Shown: positions 11,748 through 24,138 of the stretch, piece by piece
Position numbering within the stretch: the first letter of the stretch is position 1
Layout of the letters: each line of letters begins with the position of its first letter
DNA from: Trebouxia sp. TZW2008
Lineage: Eukaryota; Chlorophyta; Trebouxiophyceae; Trebouxiales; Trebouxiaceae
Direction: 5' to 3'
Length of the DNA: 64,000 bases
Assembly: GCA_002118135.1 (NCBI GenBank)
Contig: BDIU01000136.1
Coordinates: 62,001 to 126,000 of the forward strand
Notes under the pieces: model-generated
The model's database searches: none
Told to the model about the DNA's origin: nothing
The model's input: only the letters and a program-made list of their open reading frames with translations
Program-made: the position numbers and the translations under genes

Positions 11748-12971
11748 GAACACAGATACTTCAAAGCCAAAAGGACCTGAGCAGAGCAGCAAGGAGCACA
11801 AGTGATCTGTGGTAGCAAGCAGCAGATGCACTTTCTCCTGCATGCACTGACTTGCGTGTGACCACCCATGGGACATTCTGGATCCTGCGACTTGAATGCA
11901 GTGCTTCTGTGCACGCTGCTGTGGGTCACTGATTTGCTTGGTGCAGCGTACCTTCAAACTAGACCTTTGTGTATTGAGTTATTTGATTCATGCCCAAACA
12001 GTTCAGTATCAATAAAAAGGATCATCTGTGCAGTCATGCTAGCCTTGTCAACTGTCAACAGGTTAGCTGTGCTTCAGTCAGACCCGATGTGCTTGTAATG
12101 CAAAGTACATGTTGGTCTGACTTGAGGTCATGTCGTGGAAGCGCAGCGCCTTCAGCAACTTCCACCGACGCTTCATAGCATAGTTGCACGGACACAGCAC
12201 TTTTTTTTCGGACACGGCCTGACACGCGTGACCAATACATGGCATAGCATGGTAGATTGCAGACGTGCTATACCCTGCGGCATGCAATTGCTTAGTTTGG
12301 ACTTGCCCTGGTCGAGGTTTGCAAGCCTATACCTGATGATCTCCTACTTCAGAGCACGGAAGTTGCAGCGGATCTGTAAAGCATTCTAAGCATTGTGACG
12401 GCAGGTCCAGCCGGGCTGCTGGATATAATGGACTGTTGTGCAACAGTTGTGGTAAAATCCAGTGCTGTGATTTCGCAGATTAATATTGTGCTTGTTGTTT
12501 GCACAACAATCTGGCAAAGTAATTGGCAGGATTTGTTCAACTTCAAACTGAAGTTGAGATGCGATGCCTGCTATCCATGGTGTCTTGCATGTTGACAAGA
12601 AATGGACCCCTCCATAAATTGAGTTGGAGGTCAAGCTATTTGACAGGCGGTCTTTTCGGTCATGATGGGGTTTGCACAATTGGCAGGTTTTGGTCAAAGT
12701 AACGACTCAGCAAATTGCCGAGATCGTCGCGCACAGCTGGCTGAACTATCGTTGCACTCTTGCACGTACAGTATCTTGCGCGTACAGTACTGTAGACACA
12801 CAGTGCTCAGTCTCCGGCACACCTGCAGCTCGGCTTTGGCCTGAAGTAACGGTTTCCACCTGATAGATCTTGGTCGACCTTTCCGAATGCGCTGCTCTGA
12901 GGTACTAAATCCTGGAAGGTTTCTTGGCGGTACGCTTGTCTGCCATTGAACCGTGTCTTTTCGTTGTCAGG
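11748..12971. other. No supported gene
   Basis: Forward and reverse frames are broken, and I see no family motif or convincing splice pair. The last 150 bp are CpG-richer and probably include the promoter of the kinase gene. Confidence 0.5.
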
Positions 12972-14987
12972 ATGGCCTCCAGCAGTGCTTCTGGCGGTGA
13001 GTTGGCCGAGTTGAGAGACAAGCTAAAAGGCTTGGAGGAACAAAAGGCTGGGGAACTGAAGAGAGAAGAAGGGGCTCGAGACCTTTTATTGCGCGAGCTG
13101 AATAAGGACCGAGTACAGGCCGCGATCACAGCCCTGTCCTTTGGTGAGCTTCAACTCACCGTCTCAGCTTCTGCCACACAATCCTCTTTGGTATAGTCTG
13201 GCCGTATGGCAAGGGCATTCAGCTGGCTTGCACCACGCATCTCTAGGGACTTAGCTCATAGAAAATGACTTGTGGTTGCAATGCATCTGCATGTTCAGGA
13301 AACACCCTAGTCTTGAAGGCTAACTACTGGCTGATCTACTTACAAGCTATTTGCACTGTAATCTAAAGGCCTCCCTCATTGATAGATAGAAACCGGCTCA
13401 TGACAAGGCATAACAGCACAGTTGCTTGCTTGAGCTAGCATGACAGCAATATGCATTTGAACCAGCAACTGGCCATGGATGTCAGTGTAAAGCTCTTGAA
13501 CAGAATCCATGCTTGTTCTTGTTCAGTGAACGTTAACCTGGTTTTCTGTGTACGCAGCCAGCGGTCCTGCGCAGCTTACCTATGATGAGCTGTACAGCAA
13601 GTTGAGCCAAATAGGGCATGTGGACAGCAAAGCGCTATCCCACATGATACGTTTCTTTGCGGCTGAAATCCTTCTAGCAGATCAGGATATACTGTCCGAC
13701 CTGTATGACGCAGCAAAAGCTAGTCCCTGGTCAAGCACAAAAGCAAGCCTGAGAGAGGACGAGGGTCTGATCTTCAATGGTGCATTTGTGACTGGCACAC
13801 CTTCCAGGTGTGCTACACTGTACTTAGTCCTTACCCCCATACTTCACATCCACATGGCTTGCGTTCACATTGCGTCCACATTGCATCCATGTGCGCTCAT
13901 GAGCTGTGCGCATGCTTTGTGTGCGCCAGAATAGACATGCATTTCCCCTTCTTGTGTTTGCTTGCGGGGCTGTGCTGCTGATTGCTTTTCAAAACGGCGC
14001 CATGCCAGTGTTGTGCAAGTTCACAGTAGAGTCACAAGCTGTCGTTCATGAGTCTCAAGTCCTTGAACTGCTTTGGCAGGAGCCTGCAGTGCCAGGAGTT
14101 GTTGGCCCTGTCAAACTGCTGAAAGACCACCCAGCAGGAAGGAGCCATGGACATGTTGCTGCACCGGGCGGTCAGTCCACTATGTATAGACGCACAGTTG
14201 CATGTCTGTGATAACAAGATCTTGGGTTGATGCACCTCTCTCCATGCATATTACCAATAAACGAAAGTTGTTGCTGTCTGCTGTTGTGCTCTTGTTGACA
14301 TTGTCCTTGTAAATTTGAAACTGGAATTTTTAAGGGCTTGTCAGTTTTGCAATACTGTTTTGTATTGATAAGTCATGATTGCTGGATGCCTCCAAAGCTT
14401 TGGATGCAGGGCCTGCTCTGCGAGTCAAGCAGTGCCTTCAGATGCCAGTGTATCCAGCCACGCTGCAGCATATACCTGCACCAATGAAGGAGTCGAAGAT
14501 CTTAAGCTTTGGTAGGCAGCTCAAGACCAGCCTGCAGCATGTGCATCAGAAAGGCTATGGTCACAATGATGTCAAGGCTGCAAACATCTTCATTTCTGCA
14601 GCAGGTGAGCAACAGCCAATCACAAAAAATGTATGTGCGCATGCCGTCTTTGCTTTATCTGACGTGAGCCCATCAAAGTGTCTATATGCAGGTGAATGCA
14701 TACTTGGGGACTTTGGATCTGCTTTGGAACTTGGTAAGCCCAGTCATGAGCATACACCTACTCACTGGCCAGTTGAATTTGAGGATCCGGATGTGAGTGT
14801 GCATGAGACGTCTGCAGCAATAGACTTCTTCCAGCTTGCTGTGACTTTGTTGGAGCGCACAGGTCACTTTCACTTGACACACTATCCCACCACTACCAAG
14901 TGTCGTGATGCTATAGCTAAATTGCAGAGTATGGAAGTGTCCACTTTCATACAAAAACTCTTGCAGCCTCAAGCGTTGAAACAGTAA
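12972..14987 (+). CDS. Divergent protein kinase-like protein
   Basis: Exons are 12972-13143, 13558-13807, about 13933-14170, 14410-14604 and 14692-14987, giving roughly 380 residues. The N-terminus is a charged coiled coil (ELAELRDKLKGLEEQKAGEL). A helical region follows (QLTYDELYSKLSQIGH). The kinase-like part shows VLCKFTVES with a candidate ATP-binding lysine and HESQVLELL as the C-helix glutamate. It then has a catalytic loop HNDVKAANIF, where the usual HRD arginine is Asn, and a DFG motif in ILGDFGSALELG. Thus the catalytic Asp, Lys, Asn and DFG Asp are present. The glycine-rich loop is not clear, and no standard APE motif is seen (THWPVEFEDPDVS may stand in). It may be an active, RD-negative kinase. 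The third exon's 5' edge is the least certain join. Confidence 0.7.
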
Positions 14988-15559
14988 TTGTAGAGTCCCA
15001 GAGTCGACTCTGAAAGGGGCTGAGGGAACATTTGTACATTTGTGCTGGAACACGTATATCATGTCTTACACATGGACTAAACACTTTGTATTGGCCAACC
15101 GACGAGCGTGCATATGTAGAGTATGATCACTGGGTCAGATTATCGGCGTGACCATCCGTTCACATCCGATAGTAACCGGTCGTGGACCTCAACCTGGCTC
15201 CCCAGATGGCGACTGTGAAAGATCTTTGCATTGCGTATTGCAGTTGTGCGTATGCTGTCTACAAATGCAGAAAGGATGGCACAATTTTCAACACACTGTC
15301 CAAAAGCAGCAAAGCCCAGGCCAAGCCATAACCTAAGTAGCAAAGTTTGCTGTGCAAAGGTCATGCTTTCAATTGTTACCAGACTCAACTAGATGAATCA
15401 TGAACTAAATTGGAGCAGCATGCATTGGCAGCTCAGCTTTTTGGTGCAATGCCCTGAAGCTTGCTGTCCATCTAGGAGGCAGCCTTTTTGTGACTGCTGG
15501 TGGCAGCACAGCCAGAACAGTGCTCCTGAATTCCCAATACCCACCTGCACCCCAATCAG

Positions 15560-17527
15560 TCACTCAGCTCCCAAACCTTTGGTGACAGACAAACTCACAA
15601 TGCTACTGCTGCACCTGACAGCTTTCATAGTGGCAGCTTCTGCATGCAACGGACGGCTTGATCAGAACGCTGAAGAAAGTCACTGCTTACCTTGGCCATT
15701 AGCCAGCATTGCAACTCCAACAGCTAACAAGATCCATGCCAGCAGTCTTGAGTTCCGTCCTGCTTGTGTTGTGGGCAGTGACTCTCCCAATGCTAGCAGG
15801 CCAACAGCAACACCTATAGCAACAGCGCACAGAGTGCCATTGCTGAACTCGTGTCTTGCATGGCAAGCTCAGCCTCAAGCATGCAATGCTGTCTTGCACT
15901 CAGAAAGGTACTTGCTTACATGCTACAGGCATGGCTTCCACTGAGCAGAAAGAGCATGAAATCAGTTTCGAACATTTTCTGACAAGATTTGAGGACACAA
16001 CAGGACATGTGCAGTACAGAGATGGCGACACAAAGCTTATGGCATGCAAGCAGTGCTGGACACACATCAAACCATGATACAGCAGCGCATGTGCAGTTCA
16101 GAGACATTGTCACAAAGCATACGCCAGGCAACCAGTTGCAGAACACACATCACACCATGAAAGATTCAGCAGCGCATGCGCAGTATCGAGATGTTGTCAC
16201 AACCCACGTGGCAAGCAATCTGTTTCTGAGCTCACCTGAGACCATAGAAGATACAGCAGCACATGTGCACACTATGACAGTGTTGCCATCCTTGAGGCCG
16301 CGCGTTTGTATCACAAAGCCTGAGCTTGTGAGCAGGGCACTGAAGGCAATGCCAACGGGTACCCACAGATTGCTGCCTGCCCCTTGTGCCAGCAAGAAGC
16401 CTGTACGACAAGCAGCTGCTGATAACCCAAAGCAGGCCCCAGCCTGAACACGCAAGAATGCCTAAGCCGTGCTTTGCAAGCAAGCCTAATGCCGTGAGAA
16501 TCAGTTGTCTATGGACCAACACACATGTAGCGACAAGCAGCTTCTGATGAGCCAAAGCAGGCCCTCATCTCAAGATGCAACAATGCCTGAGCTATGCCTT
16601 GCAAGCAAGCTTGATGCTTTCAGCAACATGTGTAGTATGTATGTACACATGAAGTTAACCTTGCAAACAAGACTGCTGCTGTCAGCACCATTTGCTTATG
16701 TACAGACACACATGCTGGGCAGACTGACCTGTAGGCCACAAGTTGTAGCTGACGTGCGGGTGACTCGGCGTGCTGGTCTGCTCCGAGTACGCAATCGAGA
16801 CACAATGGCTGACATAAGTATAGCACACAACAACAGCAGTACTGCTCCGATGCGCAGCTTGCTGAGGGGCTTGGCATCAACTGAGTCAGGGCTATCGCCT
16901 GCTGTTGCTCCTAGCGCTATGGTGCCTACTGTTGCAATGATTACAGCTCCCCATTCTGCTTTGTGCAGCCTTTCCTGCAACATGAGTGCTATGTATTATT
17001 CAAGCTCTAAGCTTGGTAAGAAAGCGTTAGCTTCATTTGCTGGACCATCACGCATAAGTCCTGTGGCAGCGTTATGTGCAATGAATGCCAGGCATGCAGA
17101 CAAAGTCACATTTGATGCATTTTGACATGAAGGGCAGAGACCTCACCTTCAGATAAAAGTGAGAAAAGACAGCTAGCAGGACCAAACCCAGACCTGAGAC
17201 AGGTTGCACAATTGAGACCTGCAGCAGAATGTCAGCAATGAAGTCACAGCAGCAAGTTGCAGCAGCTCAAGTCTAGCTGTGAGGATAGCTGCAAATGACT
17301 GAGCAGGGAACGCGTACCGGAGCTCGAGCCACGGCTGCTATCATAAGCAGACCGCCACCGAGATCTGCTGCAAGGCCCAACAGCCATTCCTTGCTGCTTA
17401 GGTATCGACGCAGTACGACTGAGTCAAGAGTGAGACGCGGCAGGCTCGCTGTTGCGCTCTTCTGCAAAGCCTTGCCGATGTTGTTGCCGGTCGAGGCAAC
17501 AATTGTGATGAGTATAGCAGTCCACAT
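15560..17527 (-). CDS. DMT-superfamily transporter, NIPA8/9-like
   Basis: Six minus-strand exons (17318-17527, 17147-17218, 16729-16974, 16236-16443, 15691-15813, 15560-15639) join exactly in phase to 312 residues. Hydrophobic helices alternate with short loops: NIGKALQKSATASLP, LLGLAADLGGGLLMIAAVA, VSIVQPVSGLGLVLLAVFSH, EWGAVIIATVGTIALGA, RIGAVLLLLCAILM, ACFGLSAAACRTGFLLA, QTRGLKDGNTVIVCTCAA, VAVGLLALGESLP and LLAWILLAVGVAML. These match the plant DMT group usually called NIPA8/NIPA9, annotated as putative magnesium transporters; magnesium as substrate is by homology only. The gene is head to head with the ABC1 kinase. The fourth exon has tandem extra copies on both borders. Confidence 0.85.
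15990..16300 (-). repeat. About four tandem copies of the transporter exon-4 3' end and donor
   Basis: On the minus strand the functional exon end reads GTGCACATGTGCTGCTGTAT, then TTCTATGGTCTCAG|gtgag. Decayed copies follow in the intron at about 16165-16200, 16085-16120 and 15998-16020. They still translate as variants of VIVCTCAAVSSMVS (for example LNCTCAAVSW). Confidence 0.85.
16400..16650 (-). repeat. Tandem copies of the transporter exon-4 start and acceptor
   Basis: The minus-strand segment TTGCTTGCAAAGCACGGCTT through GCCTGCTTTGGGTTATCAGC recurs upstream as TTGCTTGCAAGGCATAGCTC through GCCTGCTTTGGCTCATCAGA. The unit is about 135 bp. The copy nearest the exon body is the open one. Confidence 0.8.
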
Positions 17528-18093
17528 GACATAGCTGCGTCACGGCAGCTAGCTGGGCTTACGGGGGAGTCGAGCTGCTGAGGCCGGCATCTCTCCCTTA
17601 TGAGTCTGAGGCTCTGGCCTGATTCAACGCTGCAGCAAACACTGTCCAGCAGCCATCGCAAAGCGGTTGCAGCGTCTGCTGGCAGCTCTTGCCTAAGCGC
17701 TATTGCAAATTTCAGGAGCGCAAGCGCTGAGTTGCCAAGGTGTCAGGCAAATTGAACGTGACTCATTTTGAGCAGATTCCATGCTGTGCTGTGCGACAAA
17801 AAGGCATATCGGAACTGATCGCGACGGAGTGATCGCGTCCAAGCTGCTTGCGTGAAGGCATTCGCAGCATACCGCAGCGACTGACTAGCCGCTGAGCAGT
17901 CTGCGACCACCAAAGACGCTGCTCTGCCGTGCTTTCTTAAATTGCGCCCTGCCGGTAGCTGATACTTCCGGAACGCGCGATACCTGAATTGCAGGCCCAT
18001 ATTGAGCGTATCAGCAGACCTAAGCATTGCTTGATGGTGATACAAGTGAGCATTGCTGTATGATTGCTCGGCTGCGCTCTTGCTGCGCTGCTG
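17528..18093. promoter_or_regulatory. Bidirectional promoter region between the transporter and ABC1 kinase
   Basis: 566 bp between divergent start codons, CpG-richer than the gene bodies. A long minus-strand frame here (17743-18195) has no family match. I treat it as chance or as leader sequence. Confidence 0.5.
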
Positions 18094-21000
18094 ATGGCGT
18101 GGAGACGGCATGCAGAAGCTGGGCTGGTGTTTGCGAGGGGCATCGCAAAGTGAGTATTGCCGCCACATTCTGCAGTGCAAGTGTTGCTGCTTCATAAAGG
18201 TCTATCATGCCAACGGCGCTTTCTTGACACCTGTGGCAGGCAGAAGTACTTGAGTGATGGAGCGACTCAACACCCGGTCCCGCAAGTCTACTCGCCTACG
18301 CAACAGATGCAGCGGCATCTATTCGGCAAGCCAAGCAATGCTTGGCCGATGCTGCTGCAGCAGAGCCTGCACTGCCAAATGCAGTCATTTGCTACTCTAA
18401 GCACTAGAGGTGCACAGCCTAAAAAGCAGTACTGATGCTGGCTGCTCAATGTTTCAATTGCTCCAGTTGACGACTTGCTTCAGGCATTGCTAGGCAGCTG
18501 CAGCCGTGGTTGACACAGTCAGGCCTGTTGTTGGTCCTCAATCCTGGCCATTATGCATATCTCCAAAGTGAGTGCACAAGCTGCCATGCTGTCGAATAAA
18601 AAATGAAGCATGTCTGGTGTCTGGGCAAAATGACGAGCAGTCAGCAAGACAATATGCTCAGCCCGCTGATTTGAGCCTTGTTTTCACGTTTGGTGCCTGA
18701 CCTCTGTTTGTATCGATTGGCACATACTGCTGTGGGGCCAGCACATGGACAATGCCTGAAAAACCACATCACCATGCATCTTACATGCCGCCTAAACTTG
18801 AGCCCCGATGCCTCATCATAAATGCAGATTGCTCAGCTCAAACAAGACCATGACAAGCGTCACTGTGCTGCTAGGAGGCTGGGATGAACCATGCGCATGG
18901 TCTCTAGCAGAGAGCCCAGGCGCTGCCACCTCCTGCTGCATTTGCATTGCTGTCACACTCTCTTGCCCATAACACCACAACAGTGATGAATGTTCTGCTA
19001 CCAACAGTTTTGAATGTGCGGCCAGGGATGGCTTGGGGCGTACCATGGGCATGGCCTTCAGCAAAGAGCCTGTCTGACTGGGCGCTGCGGCCAGGCTACC
19101 CCTCCAGGATTGCCATCATCAATGCTTTCCAGACTGTGGGGGGTCATGTGCACCGCGTGCTGCCCATTGTGATTGCAGAAAGCTTGATGCAAGACAGGTG
19201 ATTCAACACTCAGCATCTGTACAAGTTTTGATGCACGACAGCTGAGTATTGAGACTTAACGAGATTGTGAAAACGCTGATGCAACACAGATGCCTAATCA
19301 CTGAACATCATAGCAGCCTTTGCAGCACTACAATGGTTCCAGAGCTCAAATCCATGCGTAATAGGCTTGGATCCTGTGCAAGCTGCCAGTCATGATGATG
19401 CTTCTCTGCTGGAATAATTTGTCACTTAAACCTACTTGTGCTTTGATCTCAACTTATGCGCTGACTGCATGTCTCCCTCCTTCATCATGCAAAAGCCAAG
19501 AGTCAGGTCTAAAGCCTGCATGTGGTCATGTACAGGCTTGCAATGTGCCTGGGTGCACCAGCTGTGCAGTATCCAATGGCCAATATCCAGACCCCCAGTC
19601 TGTCCCAGCTGCAAATGGTGGTGCAAAGCATCATCCAAGCAGTGGCAGACGCTGGGCGTGTGCTCCAGCTGGTGATCCTGCTGCTGCCATTGGCTTGCTG
19701 GGCTCCGTTTGCATTCAGCTATGGCTACAAGCGCCGCCAATGGGTACGCAGCTTCAGGTAATCATGACCATGACATTATAGTGATACTGAGTACCATGAT
19801 TTCTGTTGTAGTACTCAGTATTACAGCCAAGAAACACATGATAGCACAGCTTCATCCAGGCAACAGCAGAAATTGGGCGTGTGATCCAGTGAATGATCCT
19901 GCTGCTGCTTCTCAATTGCTGGGCTCCATTTGCATTTCAGCTATGGCTACATGCGGTGTCCCATGGTACGCAGCTTAAATTAAGAGAAATCGTGATTGTA
20001 CTTGCTAGCACATGCGCCAGGCTGGAATCTACAACGTGCTGCTGGACTTGCAGGGTATATGCTGCAGCACTGAGAGCTCACAGACAGGAAGTTTGCGCCT
20101 GACGTGCCCTTCATCTAATGGTGTTCCTTTCAAGAACTTTTTGCAATGATTTTAAACTGTTTTGGATGAATACGCAGGCGAAGGCTTGAAGAGCTGGGTC
20201 CTGCCTTTATCAAGTGGGGTCAATGGGCAGCCACCAGGCGTGACATGTGCCCCCCTGACTTGTGCAAGGAGCTAAAACCTACACAGCCATGCACCCGCGC
20301 ACTCTCTGGCTCACACGAGGGCTGCAATCCAAGGGATGTTTAAAAATCCTTTTGGATTGATATGCAGGCAAAGGCTTGAAAGGCTGGGTCCTGCCTTCAT
20401 CAAGTGGGGTCAATGGGCAGCCACCAGGCGTGACATGTTCCCCCCTGACTTGTGCAAGGAGCTGGAACACCTACACAACCATGCGCCCATGCACTCCCTG
20501 GCTCACACAAGGGCAGCAATTCAAGGGGCATTTTCCAGCAGCCTTGGTGACCTGTTTGAGAATTTTGAGGAAGAGCCAGTGGCTAGCGGCAGCATTGCTC
20601 AGGTCTACAGGGCTCAACTCAGCCCAATGGGAGCTTCGCACACTGGCTTTGATGCAGGCAAGTGCTTCTGTCTTGTGCCACAGATTGCGCACTGATGTTG
20701 AGGCATGTGCTATTCTCTTGTTGCTGCTGCTGATTGAAGCTGTCCTTCATGAGCTGCTCGGCCACACAGACATGCTTTGCGATGACACCATGCCATGAAC
20801 TCACAGCTGTCACACCTTGCTGAGCTCAACGAAGTGTTCATTGAATAGAAAGCCTGGCTAAAGCTTGTCATGCTCTGCCCCATGACATGCACGTGATGTT
20901 GGCCCCAACCAACTTGCCTATAACACTGCAGGGCTTTAAAGTGTGAAGCGGTCTTGTTTATGCTGTCATGCAATGCAGTCTGTGATCAAATTGCGCATGA

Positions 21001-24000
21001 TTACCAGCACTGATGCCTAGGATATCATCTTCACATGCAAACATGCAACAAGCTGTTTGTTGGGGCTCTGACGGACAGGCACACAAGTGGCTGTCAAGGT
21101 GCGGCATCCTGGGGTGGTCAGAGCCATTCAACGGGACTTTGCCTTGTTGCAGCGTCTGGCCCAGCTGGCATCATTGCTGCCAGCGTTGCACAAGATGCAG
21201 TTTGGGGAGACACTGGCGCAGTTTGCTGCACCTTTGCAAGAGCAGGTGAGCTTGTGCTTGATGCATATAAGCAGTGCAGCATAGCCTATGGCAAGATGGG
21301 ATTGGGCAAATCACACCCAGCACCCATCCTGGTGCAGGCCTTGAAAACACACCTGCTTGGACATTGACTACCCGGCACATGTGTGTTGTGTAATCGTACT
21401 TGTTGTTGCAGCCAACTATCTGGCTGGGCAACTGAGACCACCTCAACAAACCAGTACCCATGCAATGATAACAGTCTGAAGCAGATCAAGTCAGTGGTGT
21501 TTTGTGATGTCAACTGGATGCTGTTGCCTGGTTTTAGGTTAACTTGAGCTTGGAAGCACAGCACCTACTCCAATTCAACATCAACTTCCAACATGACAGC
21601 AATATACGCTTTCCCCTGCCTGTCTACCCCTTTGTGGCGCCCCAAGTGCTGGTGGAAACCTTTGAAAACGGTGAAGGCATCAGCAGGCACACTTCCTGAC
21701 CTCAGCCTTTGACTGGCAGTCACTCTCACCTTGACCTAAGAAGCGGCAACTTTAACTGACCTTGCCTTACAAGCGATGACTCAGTCTGATCTTGACTCAC
21801 AAGTGACCATTCATTTTGGCCTTGAGTCACAGTCGGCATCAGGATGACAAAATCAGCTTTGACATCTTGCAGCACAAGCAAAGGCAGCAGCACTTCATCA
21901 AAGTGAAAGCTTTGTTGTGATTTCATGAGCTTTCCAACATCGGCGTAAGACGGCATGCACCACAATGCATGATTGCTGAGAATGCCTCAAAAGAATGCCT
22001 TGTTAGCATGGCAAAGCCTCAGCAGTACTTGCAGAAGCAAGCTTACATGAAATTGATATGTGCTTGCTTCCTTTCAGGTACATCTCAGAGGACAAGACAG
22101 TCACGCCACATGATCAGCAGCTTGCAGCTCTTGGCCACAAAGCCATGCTCACAATAATGCTGCAGCACAACTTCATCCATGGTGACTTGCATCCTGGCAA
22201 CATCATGGTCCGCCTGGAGCCCTCCTCAAACAGGCTGCTGCATTCTGTGGCCAAAATGCGCAGCTTTTTTGGCTTAGGTAAGGCTCAAAAGAAGCTGGCA
22301 CTACAACACCATGGTCTGCCTAGAGGTGCCCTCAACCTATTGTGGTCTTTTGCCAAAGTTTGCGATTTTCTTGGCTTTGGTAACACTAGCTCAAGCTGAG
22401 CTGGCAACATCATGGTGCGCCTGGAGCCCTCCTGAAGCAAGCTGCTGCAGTCTGCGGCCAAAGTGCGCAACTGTGTTGAATTGGATAAGGCTCAAGACAA
22501 GCTTGCAGGGCAACATCACGCTTCGCCAGGCTGCTGCAGTCTGTTGTCAGACTGTGCAGCCTTTTTGGTCTCGGTAAGGCTCCAAACAAATTGAGCTGGC
22601 AACATCATGGTGCACCTGGAGACCTCCTCAAGCAAGCTGCTGCAGTCCGTGGTCACAGACAGCGCAGCTTTTCTGGTATAGGTACAATGGCAGATGCCAA
22701 GCTGCTTTGAGTTGCAGAGGCTACTGTTCTGACGCCTCATGGCACAGACTTCATTGTTGTTTGGCCGAATCAACATGGCTTGCTGCACTGAGTTACCCTG
22801 GAGCAGTTTTTGTGTGCCAGTGGGGTATGTCACAGTGCAACAGCTTGTGATATGGTGCATGCCAAGCCCAGATGTGCAGTGCTGATATGAGTTAGGCACA
22901 ATCATATGCATACTGCCTTATCTTGATGAAGACGGAATTTCTGGAAATTGGGCTCACGGCATACAGAACAAGCTGCTTTTGAGCGCCAGCAGTGTTTGTC
23001 ACAACATAGCTTGTGATGTACAGCATTGTAAAAACCCGACCGTGAGTTTCTGGTGGGGTTGTGCCCATGAGTGTTGGCAGCCCTTGTTGCTGATTGGGTC
23101 TGCACAGGCTGCTCATTCCATGCAGAAAGAGCTGGCTGTGTGTGACCAGGGTGCAACAATCCAGCTGCTTGGCTGCAGCCAAGGATAGTGCTGCTGGACG
23201 CTGGCATGGTGACACGCCTTTCTGAGACAGATCGGCAGAACATGCTGAAGCTGTTCCAGTCATTGTGTGGCCTGGATGGGCATGGTGTGGCCAAAGCTGT
23301 GCTCAGTTTCTCAGGTCAGTCTCCGCTTTGCTGATAAGTTTTACAATAAAAGCAGATACAGTGGATACATGCACAGAGCTTGCTGAAACGTCAGTCATTA
23401 GTGCAAATGCCACTTGCATGAGCACTCTAGCTACTTTGCTGTGATCTGATGTTCAACGCATTGCGCCTGCTTAGGATCAAGTCAGCTGCAATCTGAGCAT
23501 TTGGCATGCTATGCCTGCTGATGTGCATTCATCCAGCAGGAATGTCAACATTGCCATTGTGAAATTGGTCGTTGCTGGCAGAATGCCATAATGTAGGTGC
23601 TGTGAGTTTGGTGCAATCTGAATGCAGGCAGCAAGCAAAGCTGTTGTGAGCCAGAGGCATTTGCTGCATCTTGTGAAGAGTACTACGCCAAGCTGAAACA
23701 AGCACATTCTTGGACAGAAACACAATATAAGAACTCTTCAGATGCTCTTTCAGCTATGTTGGAGCTCGTGCGCCAGCATAAGGTATGCCTTGCTTGCACT
23801 TGACAGCTTGCCAAGTGATATGAGGTGTTGCAAGTACATGCCTTGAAATTGGGTCTGCTCACAGTATGTCAAGACATGTTCAGAGCATACAGCAGAGGAA
23901 GCAACGTGCAACAACTTGTGATGCTGCTTTGCGTACTGTCACGCTTGACAAGCTTCTGAGATACAAAAAGATTGCATGTGAGGCACTTCTGCTTTTGCAG

Positions 24001-24138
24001 GTCAACTTGCCTGGACACATATGTGCAGTCGTTGTGACCACACTCGTCTTGGAAGGCTGGAGCAGCAAGCTTGACCCCAATCAGTCCATTATGGACGACA
24101 TCAAGACCGTCATCGTATATGGCCAAAACCGATCGTAG
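18094..24138 (+). CDS. ABC1/UbiB-family atypical kinase, ADCK2-like
   Basis: Eleven exons (18094-18149, 18240-18409, 19008-19197, 19536-19757, 20368-20657, 21088-21245, 21538-21686, 22078-22277, 23165-23314, 23628-23782, 24001-24138) join in phase to 625 residues. The N-terminus (MAWRRHAEAGLVFARGIA) resembles an organelle presequence. A hydrophobic helix follows (LVILLLPLACWAPFAF). Family motifs are the KxGQ region GPAFIKWGQWAATRRDMFPP, the loop EPVASGSIAQVYRA, VAVKVRHPGV, HGDLHPGNIMV, the DFG equivalent IVLLDAGMVTRLS, and the C-terminal NLPGHICAVVVTTLVLEGW. ABC1 kinases support coenzyme Q or prenyl-lipid metabolism in mitochondria and plastids; which organelle is not settled here. The introns after exons 5 and 7 start with GC. 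Exons 4, 5 and 8 have decayed tandem copies at their borders. Confidence 0.9.
19640..19980 (+). repeat. Duplicate of the ABC1 kinase exon-4 3' end
   Basis: GGGCGTGTGCTCCAGCTGGT ... TTTGCATTCAGCTATGGCTA ... GGTACGCAGCTTCAG at 19655-19757 recurs at 19875-19977 as GGGCGTGTGATCCAGTGAAT ... TTTGCATTTCAGCTATGGCT ... GGTACGCAGCTTAA. The second copy is frameshifted and lacks a donor. Confidence 0.9.
20130..20370 (+). repeat. Decayed upstream copy of ABC1 kinase exon 5 with acceptor
   Basis: At 20179 an acceptor (tacgcag) is followed by GCGAAGGCTTGAAGAGCTGG and about 150 bp closely matching exon 5. It then diverges and reaches a stop, at codons GATGTTTAA. The intact copy starts at 20368. Unit length is about 190 bp. 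Confidence 0.9.
22195..22690 (+). repeat. Five tandem copies of the ABC1 kinase exon-8 3' end and donor
   Basis: Unit of about 95 bp: GGCAACATCATGGTCCGCCT ... AAGCTGCTGCAGTCTG ... TTTTTTGGCTTAG|gtaaggct. Copies lie at about 22195, 22300, 22400, 22508 and 22595. The first encodes HPGNIMVRLEPSSN and the exon end; the others are broken. Confidence 0.9.

Noticed and set aside
15393..15944. Plus-strand frame of 183 residues
   Set aside because: It is the antisense of the last two exons of the NIPA-like transporter, whose exons join in phase on the minus strand.
17743..18195. Minus-strand frame of 150 residues between the transporter and ABC1 kinase
   Set aside because: It overlaps the ABC1 kinase first exon and the promoter region, is Arg/Ala/Ser-rich as expected by chance in GC-richer DNA, and matches no family.
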